Origin: Veillonella caviae
Lineage (GTDB): Bacteria; Bacillota; Negativicutes; Veillonellales; Veillonellaceae
DNA: 34,736 nucleotides
Reading direction: 5' to 3'
Assembly: GCF_003992125.1 (NCBI RefSeq)
Contig: NZ_RQUY01000022.1
Coordinates: forward strand, 1-34,736
The notes under the pieces were generated by a model. That model had not been told where the DNA came from. It was given only the letters and a program-made list of their open reading frames with translations, and did not search any database. A program made the position numbers and the translations under genes. Positions within the stretch are counted from its first letter, which is position 1, and each line of letters opens with the position of its first letter. This document shows, in pieces, positions 10,084-18,719 of the stretch.

Positions 10084-10147
10084 GTGTAGAAATGTATACA
10101 TATAGTTTAGTAGGTATGTTGGTGAAGAACCTAAGGAGGTAGGTACT

Positions 10148-11461
10148 ATGAATGGTACTCATCAAATGAGTATATGGGATAAACTATTCCATATTACAGA
10201 ACGTGGTAGCACCATCAGTGGTGAATTATTTGCAGGAGCTACGACATTTCTTTGTGTTGCCTATGTATTAGCGGTTAATCCCATTATCTTAAGTGCCGGC
10301 GGTATGGATGGGGGTGCTGTATTTACAGCTACTGCACTGTCCGCTATTATTATGACATTGCTCTTAGCCTTTGTTAGTAATATGCCATTTGCAGGTCTTT
10401 CTGGTATGGGGATTAACGCATTTTTTGCCTATACTGTAGTAGTCCAAATGGGGCATAGTTTTGCCTTTGCTTTAACGGCACAGCTCATTGCAGGAATTTT
10501 ATTCCTCATCATTGCATTAACACCGTTAAAGGATCTAATCTTTGATGCTATACCCTATACGTTAAAGATGGCGGTTACGGCTGGTATCGGATTATTTATT
10601 ACTTTAATTGGCCTCAGTAGTGCAGGTCTCATTGTCAGTTCACCAGCTACATTAGTGAGTCTCGGCGATTTACATACCCCAAATAGCCTCATTGCTATAT
10701 TGGGTATTATATTAATTGCGGTATTTACTGTGCGAAATGTGAAAGGAGGCATATTCCTAGCCGTCATTATTTCAGCTATTGTAGGCTTTTTTTCAGGTGT
10801 CACAGAATTACCAGAAACGATACTGTCTATGCCACCATCATTGGCGCCTATTGCATTGCATTATGATTTTTCTGAAATAACTAGCGTAGATATGATTTTC
10901 GTGGTATTTACATTTTTATTTGTTAATGTATTTAATGTTGTAGGCGTTCTCATTGGTTTAACGAGCCAAGCAGAGGTTCTGCCAGATAAACAACTGGCAG
11001 TGCAAGGTTCTGCTATGAAAGTAGCTGCTATCGGTACTATTATAGGGAGTGCGCTCGGTACATCGCCACATATTGTAGCTGTTGAATCGGCAGCTGGCAT
11101 AGCAGAAGGGGGACGTACAGGACTTACAGCACTTACAATAGCTGTGCTATTTATAGCATCACTCTTTGTAGCACCATTATTACTTGTTATCCCTGTAGCT
11201 GCAACAGCACCAGTGCTCATTGTAGTAGGTCTATTTATGATGGCATCTGTGAAAGATATCAATTTTGGTGATATATCCGAAGGGTTACCGGCATTTTTGA
11301 CAATTATTATGATGCCTTTTGCCTATTCCATTGGTGTAGGTATCGAATGGGGCCTTGTAAGCTATGTAGTAGTTAAGGTGCTTTCAAATAAATATAAAGA
11401 TGTATCAGCCGTGATGTATGTGTTAGCTGCTATATTCATAGTAAAAGAAATATTGGTATAA
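10148..11461 (+). CDS. NCS2 purine permease (AzgA/PbuG-like)
   Basis: This 437-residue protein has 12 or more hydrophobic helices. The pattern of the AzgA branch of NCS2 is clear: GATTFLCVAYVLAVNPIIL, GLSGMGINAFFAYTVV and GTSPHIVAVESAAGIAEGG. That branch carries adenine, guanine and hypoxanthine by proton symport. The next gene is adenine deaminase, so adenine or hypoxanthine uptake is likely, though this is inferred. ATG at 10148 follows a near-perfect AAGGAGGT. The leader holds a strong stem-loop. I looked for a purine riboswitch there and did not see one. Confidence 0.92.
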   Translation: MNGTHQMSIWDKLFHITERGSTISGELFAGATTFLCVAYVLAVNPIILSAGGMDGGAVFTATALSAIIMTLLLAFVSNMPFAGLSGMGINAFFAYTVVVQMGHSFAFALTAQLIAGILFLIIALTPLKDLIFDAIPYTLKMAVTAGIGLFITLIGLSSAGLIVSSPATLVSLGDLHTPNSLIAILGIILIAVFTVRNVKGGIFLAVIISAIVGFFSGVTELPETILSMPPSLAPIALHYDFSEITSVDMIFVVFTFLFVNVFNVVGVLIGLTSQAEVLPDKQLAVQGSAMKVAAIGTIIGSALGTSPHIVAVESAAGIAEGGRTGLTALTIAVLFIASLFVAPLLLVIPVAATAPVLIVVGLFMMASVKDINFGDISEGLPAFLTIIMMPFAYSIGVGIEWGLVSYVVVKVLSNKYKDVSAVMYVLAAIFIVKEILV

Positions 11462-11482
11462 TTGACGTATCATATGCGTGCT

Positions 11483-11503
11483 CATAAGTTATATATGCTT
11501 ATG
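11483..11503. repeat. Inverted repeat between permease and ade
   Basis: CATAAG and CTTATG flank a 9-nt AT-rich centre. It lies downstream of a weak promoter-like TTGACG at 11462 and about 70 nt before ade, so it might be an operator. Evidence is limited to the symmetry. Confidence 0.3.
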
Positions 11504-11571
11504 TAGTGTCATTTCTATTCTACAATTTATATTGATGTTTTCCTCGTTCGGAATATATAAGGAGGCCCTCC

Positions 11572-13248
11572 ATGAACTATACAAAAAAACTATCTCACAT
11601 AGCGCAAGGTTTAGAGCCAGCTCCACTTGTTTTAAAAGGGGCTCATGTGTTGGATGTAGGCAATGAAATGTGGTCTATTGAAGATATTGCTATTTCTGAT
11701 GGGTATATCATTGGTGTTGGTAAATACGAAGGCCTAGAAGAAATCGATTACACTGGTAAATATATTGTGCCTGGTTTTATCGATGCTCATCTACATTTAG
11801 AGTCTACCTTGGTAAATCCTCGCGAGTTGGTACATGAAGCATCTCGTGAAGGGACCTTAACGTATATTGTAGATCCTCACGAAGCAGGTAATGTAGCAGG
11901 TCTAAAAGGTATTCAGTATATGATTGACGAAACTCGTGATGCTCGTGGTGATGTGTACGTTATGGCGCCGTCCTGTGTGCCGGCCGTACCAGGGGAAGAT
12001 AATGGCGCTTTATTAGATTGTGACACTCTTAGTGAATTATGCAATAATCCAGCTATTTTGGGCCTCGGTGAGGTCATGGATTGTTACAGTGTTATCGGTG
12101 CCGATGCAGATATGATTGGTAAATTGAATGCTTATAAAAATCGTGTACTAGATGGACATATTATTGGGCTTTCACCAAAACAATTAGCTAGTTACCGTTT
12201 AGCAGGGATTACGACGAACCATGAGTGCATTACTTATGAAGAAGCGAAGGAGCAAGTGCGCCAAGGGTTATATGTGTGGATTCGCGAAGGCAGTGCGGCT
12301 CATAATCTTGAGGCTATCGTGACCGGCATCGTTGATGCAGAAAGCCCTGTGGACAGATATGGATTTTGTACGGACGATAAACATATTGAGGATATCCGTC
12401 GTGAAGGACATATTAGCTACAATATTAGAAAAGCCATTGAGCTCGGTTTGAATCCCATTGAAACGTATAAAATGGCTAGTACCTATCCAGCGCAGTGCTA
12501 CGGACTCAAGGATATTGGCATGATTGCCCCAGGATATAAGGCGAATCTTGTTATCTTAAATGATGAGTCGAACGTGTCCATTTATGATGTTATATACAAT
12601 GGTGTTATCATCGACCGTCATGGGGCTTATGAAAGCTCTCGCCGTCCAGTGCCAGAAGAATTACTATATACCATTAATATCGGTGATTTTAAGAAATCCC
12701 AATTAAGTCTCGCAGTTGATGGTGAACATCCTGTTATCAATATTGTGCCGGGACAAATCGTTACGGCTAAAACCATTGAATCGGTGCCTAGTGAAAATGG
12801 CGTATTTACACCGAATTCTGAGTTCAATAAAATCACATGTATTGAACGTTACAAAGCTAGTGGCAGAAATGGGGTAGGTGTGCTAAAAGGATTTGATATT
12901 CATAATGGTGCTATCGCCACATCCTTTGCCCACGATTCGCACAATCTTATTGTCGTTGGTGATAATGATGACGATATGATGATAGCTATTGAGCGTATTA
13001 GAAACATTGGCGGCGGCTATGTCATCGTCCGCAGTGGAACTGTGGTTGGGGAATTACCATTAGAAATCATGGGGCTCATTACCAATGAACCGCACCACAC
13101 AGTGGATAAAAAGGTTGCGGATATGAAAGAAATTGCTTATGACATGGGGATAAGGAGAGGATTAGATCCATTTATCAATTTGAGCTTTTTGGCGTTGACG
13201 GTAATACCGGAAATACGAATTACCACTAAAGGGGTTGTAGAGTGCTAG
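11572..13248 (+). CDS. ade: Adenine deaminase
   Basis: This 558-residue amidohydrolase converts adenine to hypoxanthine plus ammonia. The metal-binding DAHLHLES is at residues 71-78 (His73, His75), followed by DPHEAGNVAG, LGLGEVMD, HIIGLSP and FCTDDKH, and by the long C-terminal domain typical of bacterial AdeC (GGGYVIVRSGTVVGELPL). Length is normal for this family. ATG at 11572 follows AAGGAGG. It pairs functionally with the upstream permease (adenine uptake then deamination) and, through deoB, with nucleoside breakdown. Confidence 0.96.
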   Translation: MNYTKKLSHIAQGLEPAPLVLKGAHVLDVGNEMWSIEDIAISDGYIIGVGKYEGLEEIDYTGKYIVPGFIDAHLHLESTLVNPRELVHEASREGTLTYIVDPHEAGNVAGLKGIQYMIDETRDARGDVYVMAPSCVPAVPGEDNGALLDCDTLSELCNNPAILGLGEVMDCYSVIGADADMIGKLNAYKNRVLDGHIIGLSPKQLASYRLAGITTNHECITYEEAKEQVRQGLYVWIREGSAAHNLEAIVTGIVDAESPVDRYGFCTDDKHIEDIRREGHISYNIRKAIELGLNPIETYKMASTYPAQCYGLKDIGMIAPGYKANLVILNDESNVSIYDVIYNGVIIDRHGAYESSRRPVPEELLYTINIGDFKKSQLSLAVDGEHPVINIVPGQIVTAKTIESVPSENGVFTPNSEFNKITCIERYKASGRNGVGVLKGFDIHNGAIATSFAHDSHNLIVVGDNDDDMMIAIERIRNIGGGYVIVRSGTVVGELPLEIMGLITNEPHHTVDKKVADMKEIAYDMGIRRGLDPFINLSFLALTVIPEIRITTKGVVEC

Positions 13249-13298
13249 ATAATGTATAAAGAGTGGAGAAGTTTTAGCACAATATTGTATTAAAATAA

Positions 13299-13338
13299 CC
13301 TCAATACATTAGGGTTTTATACATCTAATGTATTGAGG
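13299..13338. terminator. Stem-loop terminator after ade
   Basis: CCTCAATACATTAG and CTAATGTATTGAGG form a perfect 14-bp stem around a 12-nt loop, 50 nt after the ade stop. The following plus-strand sequence is only modestly T-rich (CTATTTATG). The minus strand has a better T-tract. Confidence 0.7.
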
Positions 13339-13402
13339 CTATTTATGATTTACAGATATACATCCTTTAATCACTCGTGAAAATAGAGTGGAAGTATAGA
13401 AA

Positions 13403-13438
13403 TAAAAAACAGCCTCTACGAAAAGTCGTGGAGACTGT
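13403..13438 (-). terminator. Intrinsic terminator of rpsT
   Basis: On the minus strand a 13-bp stem with two G-U pairs (13409-13438) closes a 4-nt loop and runs into a T-tract of about six bases. It lies 15 nt after the rpsT stop. Confidence 0.88.
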
Positions 13439-13453
13439 CATTTCTGCTTTATA

Positions 13454-13714
13454 TTATAAAGCGTTTACTTTAGCTGCTAAATTGGATTTTTTGCGAGCTG
13501 CAGTGTTTTTATGAAGTACACCTTTGGAGGCTGCTTTATCAATTACGCTAGTAGCATGAACAAGTGCTTGTTTTGCTTCTTCTACTGCGCCTGCTTGAAC
13601 AGCTTCAACGGTTTTACGAGCTGCTGTACGAATTTGAGATTTTACAGCGGCATTTTTCGCACGACGTTCAGCATCCGTTTTTACGCTTCTAATACTGGAT
13701 TTAATGTTTGGCAA
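13454..13714 (-). CDS. rpsT: 30S ribosomal protein S20
   Basis: This 86-residue, Lys/Arg-rich helical protein of the small subunit begins MPNIKSSIRSVKTDAERR and ends in AARKKSNLAAKVNAL, the usual S20 pattern. A GTG at 13723 is in frame, but it overlaps the ribosome binding site AAGGAGG (13723-13729). The TTG at 13712-13714 lies 8 nt after that site and gives the family N-terminus, so I take TTG as the start. It is monocistronic, divergent from polA, with its own promoter and terminator. Confidence 0.96.
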   Translation of the reverse strand: MPNIKSSIRSVKTDAERRAKNAAVKSQIRTAARKTVEAVQAGAVEEAKQALVHATSVIDKAASKGVLHKNTAARKKSNLAAKVNAL

Positions 13715-13754
13715 TTGAGTCACCTCCTTAAAAATCGTTTCTTATACCTGAATG

Positions 13755-13783
13755 ATTATATCATACAAGATATTGACACGCAA
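13755..13783 (-). promoter_or_regulatory. Probable rpsT promoter
   Basis: On the minus strand TTGCGT (13778-13783) and TATAAT (13755-13760) are 17 nt apart, with TG one base before the -10. It has the same design as the rpmB promoter in this window. Confidence 0.75.
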
Positions 13784-13798
13784 GGACTTATATAGGCT

Positions 13799-13821
13799 TT
13801 CTAATAAATATTTTATTAGAA
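13799..13821. repeat. 23-bp palindrome in the rpsT-polA intergenic region
   Basis: TTCTAATAAA and TTTATTAGAA form perfect 10-nt arms around a TAT centre. It overlaps the place where a -35 box for polA would lie and is upstream of the rpsT -35, so it is well placed to be an operator. The binding protein is unknown. Confidence 0.55.
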
Positions 13822-13838
13822 TTCATACAGGTGTTCTA

Positions 13839-13847
13839 TGGTATAAT
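13839..13847 (+). promoter_or_regulatory. Probable polA promoter (extended -10)
   Basis: TGGTATAAT is a perfect extended -10, 27 nt before the polA start. No good -35 is present. The palindrome at 13799-13821 covers that position. Confidence 0.6.
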
Positions 13848-13874
13848 AAAAAATAGAATTAAGCGAGGTGTTTT

Positions 13875-16499
13875 ATGAAAAAATTAATGATTATAGATGG
13901 CAGTAGTCTCTTATTCCGAGCCTTTTTTGCGCTTCCTCCATTGAAGTCTGCATTGGGGACACCGACGAATGCGGTGTATGGATTTTTGACGATGCTCATT
14001 AAATTGTACGAAGAGATTCATCCTGACTATATTGCGGTAGCTTTTGATAAAGGTCGTCAAACATTTCGCACAGAAATGTATAGCGAGTATAAAGGCAACC
14101 GTCCAGATGCACCAGAGGACTTACGACCTCAATTTAGTCTGATTCAAGATGTACTAAAAGCTATGGGGATTTGTGTGATTGAAGAGGAAGGTTTTGAAGG
14201 TGACGATATTCTTGGATCCTTATCGAAGAAATTTGCCTCTTCTGAGTTAGCTGTGCAAATTATTACTGGTGACCGCGATAATTTGCAATTGGTTAGCGAT
14301 TGCAGTCATGTATTTTTGACAAAAAAAGGTATTTCCGACATGTTGGAAATCACCTTAGAGAATATGCAAGACTTGTATGGTTATGGGCCAGATAAGGTAA
14401 TTCAAATGAAGGCTCTTATGGGCGATTCGTCAGATAATATTCCAGGTGTACCAGGGGTGGGCGAAAAAACGGCGTTTAAGTTGATTTCTGAATATGGCGA
14501 TTTAGAATCCATATATGAAAATATAGATACTATTTCTGGCAAGAAATTAAAAGAACGCCTCTTAGAGAATAAAGAGTTAGCATTTTTATCTCGTGATTTG
14601 GCAACCATCAAAACAGATATGGATTTCTCTTATGAGCTTGATGATTTTGTTCAACAATTCCATTTAAGTGAAGTAAAACCGATGTTTGAATCACTGGGTT
14701 TTACTAAGTTGACACCTCGTTTGGCGCAGATTATGGGCACTGATGATGGATTTGAAGATATGGGTGGCTTATTTGCGGTACAAGAAGAGGTTTCTTTAGA
14801 TGAATTAGTAGATGGAACTGCTTTGACTGAATCGTTCTATGAAGGTAAAACCATTGCCGTTCATGTTGTTCTTTCTGGACATGCTCCGTTTAGGAGCATC
14901 GTAAATATTTACTTATCCAATGGAGATGTTGTTGTCAAAACAGATGGTAGTGATATAGATTTGCTTACTCATGTATTGAATGGGGCTGCAATAGTGGTCA
15001 CTACACAGGCTAAGGAACTATTAGAGGTACTTGGTACGGATGCGCCTGCTGACATTCGTTTATTTAATGATAATGGTGAAGCTCGTATTCACGATGTGTC
15101 CTTAATGGCGTATCTATTAGATCCAACGCGCACTAACTACGGATATCTTTATTTAACGGAACGTTTTTCTGTATCATCTATTGCTACAGGTAGTGTTGAT
15201 GTAGAATGTGTGTCAATGGTAAAAGCGCTACTTGCGATGAACAATGCTGCTCTTGATACTATTCGTAGCAATGACTTGTGGAATTTATATAATGCTATTG
15301 AGTTACCTTTAATCCACACCTTATTGGTGATGGAAAAGAATGGTATTTATATTGACCCAGATAAATTGGCAGATACAACGGTCCGCTTTAAGACTGAATT
15401 AGAGTTGGTTCAACAAGAAATTTATAAGATCGCAGGGGAAACTTTTAACATTAACTCTCCTAAACAGCTAGGCATTATCTTGTTTGAAAAAATGAATTTA
15501 CCTGTTATTAAAAAAACGAAAACAGGCTATTCTACAGACGCAGAAGTGTTAGATATGCTTCGTAATGAAAGCCCAATAGTAGAGAAAATTTTGCAGTATA
15601 GAACTATTGCTAAACTTGTATCTACTTATTTGGAAGGGTTAGCTGTGCTCATCAATCCTAATACGCATCGTATTCATACTACTTTCAATCAAATGGTAAC
15701 GGCTACGGGGCGTCTTAGCTCGTCTGAACCAAACTTACAGAACATTCCTGTACGTACTGAAAAAGGCCGTGAAATTCGTGCATTGTTCTATCCTGGAGAA
15801 GGATTTGATACTTTGGTGAGTGCTGATTATTCTCAAATTGAACTTCGCATTTTAGCGCATTTGTCAGGTGATAAAGCATTGATCAAAGCGTTCACAGAAG
15901 GTAAGGATATTCATCGATTTACTGCTGCAGAGGTGCTAGGGAAAGCTCAAGAGGAAATAACTAGTGAAGAGCGATCTCATGCAAAAGCTATCAATTTTGG
16001 CATTATTTATGGTATTTCCGATTTTGGTTTGAGCCGTGACCTTGGTATTACACGGGTAGAGGCGAAAAATTACATCGATTTGTATTTCAGTCGTTACCCA
16101 CGTGTTAAAGAATATATGGACAATATGGTAAAAGAAGCTCATGAAACAGGCAAGGTTCGCACTATGTTTGGTCGGCTTCGCGAATTGCCTGATATTAACA
16201 GTCGCAATTTTAATCGTCGTTCTTTTGCTGAACGTACGGCTATGAATACACCAATCCAAGGCACTGCAGCAGATATTATAAAACTGGCTATGAATAAGGT
16301 AGAATCCTTATTAGAAGAAAAAGGATTTACATCTCGTTTATTGTTACAAGTGCATGATGAACTTGTGTTGGAGGTTATTAACGACGAATTAGAGGCTGTG
16401 AAAGCTCTATTAAAAGAAACTATGGAATGTGTTGTAGACTTACAAGTGCCACTCATTGTTGATGTTCATGATGCAGAAAATTGGGCATTGGTGAAATAA
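13875..16499 (+). CDS. polA: DNA polymerase I
   Basis: This 874-residue repair and Okazaki-processing polymerase has a 5' nuclease domain (about 1-290, MIIDGSSLLFRAFFALPPL, GFEGDDILG, MGDSSDNIPGVPGVGEKTA), an exonuclease-like middle domain (about 300-475) and a family A polymerase domain. Motif A SADYSQIELRILAHLS, motif B SHAKAINFGIIYG and motif C QVHDELVLEV are intact. I do not find the D-x-E of an active 3'-5' proofreading site in the middle domain, which resembles Bacillus Pol I. ATG at 13875 follows GCGAGGTG. coaE follows after 76 nt. Confidence 0.97.
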   Translation: MKKLMIIDGSSLLFRAFFALPPLKSALGTPTNAVYGFLTMLIKLYEEIHPDYIAVAFDKGRQTFRTEMYSEYKGNRPDAPEDLRPQFSLIQDVLKAMGICVIEEEGFEGDDILGSLSKKFASSELAVQIITGDRDNLQLVSDCSHVFLTKKGISDMLEITLENMQDLYGYGPDKVIQMKALMGDSSDNIPGVPGVGEKTAFKLISEYGDLESIYENIDTISGKKLKERLLENKELAFLSRDLATIKTDMDFSYELDDFVQQFHLSEVKPMFESLGFTKLTPRLAQIMGTDDGFEDMGGLFAVQEEVSLDELVDGTALTESFYEGKTIAVHVVLSGHAPFRSIVNIYLSNGDVVVKTDGSDIDLLTHVLNGAAIVVTTQAKELLEVLGTDAPADIRLFNDNGEARIHDVSLMAYLLDPTRTNYGYLYLTERFSVSSIATGSVDVECVSMVKALLAMNNAALDTIRSNDLWNLYNAIELPLIHTLLVMEKNGIYIDPDKLADTTVRFKTELELVQQEIYKIAGETFNINSPKQLGIILFEKMNLPVIKKTKTGYSTDAEVLDMLRNESPIVEKILQYRTIAKLVSTYLEGLAVLINPNTHRIHTTFNQMVTATGRLSSSEPNLQNIPVRTEKGREIRALFYPGEGFDTLVSADYSQIELRILAHLSGDKALIKAFTEGKDIHRFTAAEVLGKAQEEITSEERSHAKAINFGIIYGISDFGLSRDLGITRVEAKNYIDLYFSRYPRVKEYMDNMVKEAHETGKVRTMFGRLRELPDINSRNFNRRSFAERTAMNTPIQGTAADIIKLAMNKVESLLEEKGFTSRLLLQVHDELVLEVINDELEAVKALLKETMECVVDLQVPLIVDVHDAENWALVK

Positions 16500-16575
16500 T
16501 ATATTGTTTGAGGAGTAGTTGTTATTACCGTGAAGACGATGTATAGAATTAGATTATACACAAGGTGGAGAGACT

Positions 16576-17187
16576 ATGTTGAAAATTGGTTTGACCGGTG
16601 GTATTGCATCTGGCAAGAGTACGGTGTTATCCTATTTTAAAGATAAACATATACCTTTTATTGACGCAGATGTAGTAGCGAGAGAGGTAGTTGAGCCTGG
16701 AACACCTGGCTTAGAGGCTATCCGTGATTTATTTGGGGAATCGGTGATTCATCATGACGGAACCTTAAACCGAGAAGCTTTAGGTCAAATTGTTTTTTAC
16801 GATGAAGAGAAACGTCAACAGTTAAATACTTGTATTCACGGTTTTATTCGTCAACGCATCGATACATTAACAGCACACTATGAATCGCAACTTGTACCTG
16901 TGCTTATTTACGATATTCCACTGTTAATTGAAGGCAAATGGTATGAGCATCTTGATACAGTATGGCTCGTATATGTATCACCGAAGGTACAGGTACAGAG
17001 ATTAATGGAACGCAATGGATATTCTAAACAAGATGCATTAGCGCGTATCGATAGTCAAATGCCTATAGATGACAAGAAGTCCTATGCAGATGTTATTATC
17101 GATAATAATGGTTCTATACAGGATTTAAAAACACAATTAGAACAGCTGTGGTATACAGTGTTGAAACCACTATACATAGATATATAA
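16576..17187 (+). CDS. coaE: Dephospho-CoA kinase
   Basis: This 203-residue P-loop kinase phosphorylates dephospho-CoA, the last step of coenzyme A synthesis. Walker A is IGLTGGIASGKST at residues 4-16, followed by FIDADVVAREVVEPG, IHGFIRQRI and YDIPLLIEGKWYE, all CoaE hallmarks. Length is normal. ATG at 16576 follows GGTGGAGAG. It sits downstream of polA, a conserved order in many Firmicutes, and ahead of the lytic transglycosylase. Confidence 0.96.
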   Translation: MLKIGLTGGIASGKSTVLSYFKDKHIPFIDADVVAREVVEPGTPGLEAIRDLFGESVIHHDGTLNREALGQIVFYDEEKRQQLNTCIHGFIRQRIDTLTAHYESQLVPVLIYDIPLLIEGKWYEHLDTVWLVYVSPKVQVQRLMERNGYSKQDALARIDSQMPIDDKKSYADVIIDNNGSIQDLKTQLEQLWYTVLKPLYIDI

Positions 17188-17215
17188 TTATTTAACTATG
17201 TTTAGTGTTATATAT

Positions 17216-17241
17216 ATAATTCTAAAGGATAATTCTAAAGG
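17216..17241. repeat. Exact 13-nt tandem duplication
   Basis: ATAATTCTAAAGG occurs twice, directly end to end, in the gap between coaE and the lytic transglycosylase gene. It may be a slippage product. Copy number could vary between strains. Confidence 0.85.
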
Positions 17242-17285
17242 TAGAGTCCATTGGTTTCTGCTATACATTATGAAAGGGAGGCATT

Positions 17286-17840
17286 ATGAAACGAACGACT
17301 GCTACGGCGTTAGCCGTTGCTGTGTTAGGATGGGCATATTTTAATCATTTTCAAGACCCCATCGTTAGACAATTTGCCTACCCCTATGATTACAGAGATG
17401 TAGTAGAAGCGGTAGCTGCTAAAGAAGAAGTACCACCATCACTAGTGGCTAGTGTCATTTTAGCGGAGAGCAAATATAAAAATACGGCTCAGTCTGAGTC
17501 GGGGGCTATAGGCCTTATGCAACTCATGCCAGATACGGCACGTTGGGTGGCGCAACAAATGGGGCATGGTAATTATACGGATGCACAATTACAGGAGCCG
17601 ACTACTAATATTGAATTGGGGACGTGGTATTTGTCATATCTATTAAAAGAGTTTAATGGTGATGAAGTACAAGCGTTGGCGGCATATAATGCCGGTCGTG
17701 GTCATGTAGAATCGTGGTTGAAAGAGGAAAATTGGAATGGTATGATTGATACTATTCCATTTCCAGAAACCCGTGAATATGTAAGAAATGTATTAACCTA
17801 TCAAGAAAGGTACGAATCACTATATGGAGACCATCGTTGA
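17286..17840 (+). CDS. Membrane-anchored lytic transglycosylase (SLT domain)
   Basis: This 184-residue protein has an N-terminal signal-anchor (TATALAVAVLGWAYF, about residues 4-18) and one SLT domain that cleaves peptidoglycan to 1,6-anhydro-muropeptides. The catalytic Glu is E61 in ILAESKYKN, followed by SGAIGLMQLMP and ALAAYNAGRG. It is a minimal form without other domains and would act in the periplasm or at the cell wall. ATG at 17286 follows GGGAGG. Its 3' end overlaps the next gene by 17 nt. Confidence 0.93.
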   Translation: MKRTTATALAVAVLGWAYFNHFQDPIVRQFAYPYDYRDVVEAVAAKEEVPPSLVASVILAESKYKNTAQSESGAIGLMQLMPDTARWVAQQMGHGNYTDAQLQEPTTNIELGTWYLSYLLKEFNGDEVQALAAYNAGRGHVESWLKEENWNGMIDTIPFPETREYVRNVLTYQERYESLYGDHR

Positions 17841-18525
17841 AGCTTGTAAAGGCCTAGATTATTCGTGGTTGCCACCTACGATAGATACGTTTAAACTCGT
17901 TGTGACAGGTCCAGAGGCTCTTATAGAAACAGAACAAAAATTAGCGGCTGGTGAAGCGGTATTAACGATTCCCTTGTTTCGTTATGAAAATGATTTAGGA
18001 TGGAAATGGTGTGCCTTATATGATAAAGAGGTAGAAGATTATACCGTTCATGTGGTGATGCCCTTATTTTCTTTTGTAGATATATCCTTTGTTTGTGCTG
18101 ATTTAGAATCTTTTTGGAAAGGATTACAAGAACGTGCTGTACAGGGGTTAACTAAAATGCTTATTCACAGTAGTGAAAACTTTACCTATACGTATAAACG
18201 AAAAGGTTTGCCTACTTGGAATTATGAAACTTGTATGCCGTCAGAATTAGAAGGATTTATTCGGGATATAACACCTAAAAACGCAGTGCGCATGATTAAT
18301 GGTTCTTTTATCATTGGTGAATATCGGAAAATGGAAGAATGTACGGGGCTCCTAGTCTATTATAATGAATTCCGCGATGAATTTTTTGCAGAACTTCGTT
18401 ACCATAACTACCCAGAAATCGACCACCATTTAGATTCGAACAGTTTAGATGAATTAGCAGAAGCGTTAACACATAATTTAGCTAATATTCTACATGAATT
18501 GAATACAAGAAAAGAATCAATGTAA
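17824..18525 (+). CDS. Hypothetical protein, 233 residues
   Basis: I do not recognise a family. The protein is soluble, acidic and rich in aromatics (WLPPTIDTF, GWKWCALYD, FWKGLQERA). It has no signal peptide, membrane helix or nucleotide-binding motif, and it has a helical C-terminus (LDELAEALTHNLANIL). ATG at 17824 lies inside the last codons of the transglycosylase, with only a weak, distant AAAGG, so translation is probably coupled to it. The coding potential is convincing: one long frame with codon use like its neighbours. A cytoplasmic role is likely, and its function is unknown. Confidence 0.85.
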   Translation: METIVEACKGLDYSWLPPTIDTFKLVVTGPEALIETEQKLAAGEAVLTIPLFRYENDLGWKWCALYDKEVEDYTVHVVMPLFSFVDISFVCADLESFWKGLQERAVQGLTKMLIHSSENFTYTYKRKGLPTWNYETCMPSELEGFIRDITPKNAVRMINGSFIIGEYRKMEECTGLLVYYNEFRDEFFAELRYHNYPEIDHHLDSNSLDELAEALTHNLANILHELNTRKESM

Positions 18526-18544
18526 AATCAAATTGATAGGAAAT

Positions 18545-18574
18545 TTGTACATTTTTAGTAAATTATGGTACAAT
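18545..18574 (+). promoter_or_regulatory. Probable promoter of the rimP-nusA-infB operon
   Basis: TTGTAC (18545-18550) and TACAAT (18569-18574) are 18 nt apart, with TG one base before the -10. The start would fall near 18581, about 20 nt before a leader hairpin and about 140 nt before rimP. Confidence 0.7.
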
Positions 18575-18601
18575 ATATATGACTTTTATATAAACTTTTT
18601 T

Positions 18602-18634
18602 AAGAGTGGACGATTTTGTCCACTCTTTCATTTA
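18602..18634 (+). terminator. Hairpin in the nusA operon leader (terminator or attenuator)
   Basis: AAGAGTGGAC and GTCCACTCTT form a perfect 10-bp stem with a 6-nt loop, followed by a modest T-run (TTCATTT). It lies downstream of the promoter at 18545-18574 and upstream of rimP. It could therefore both end transcripts from the preceding gene and attenuate the nusA operon. Confidence 0.75.
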
Positions 18635-18719
18635 TGATTAGAGAGATTTTCCTTACTTTCACAATCGTAATTAACATAAAAGAATATAAATTGCAGTAAG
18701 TTATAAGGAGGCGATGGCT

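Noticed and set aside
9930-10147. Purine riboswitch before the permease
   Set aside because: The conserved purine riboswitch core with its TATA and CCTAA-like junction segments is not visible. Only the stem-loop at 10032-10083 stands out.
13715-13723. GTG start for rpsT
   Set aside because: This codon overlaps the AAGGAGG site itself. The TTG 8 nt downstream of that site gives the family N-terminus.
13511-13795. Plus-strand open frame across rpsT
   Set aside because: It is antisense to a clear ribosomal protein gene, Cys/Phe-rich and without a family match.
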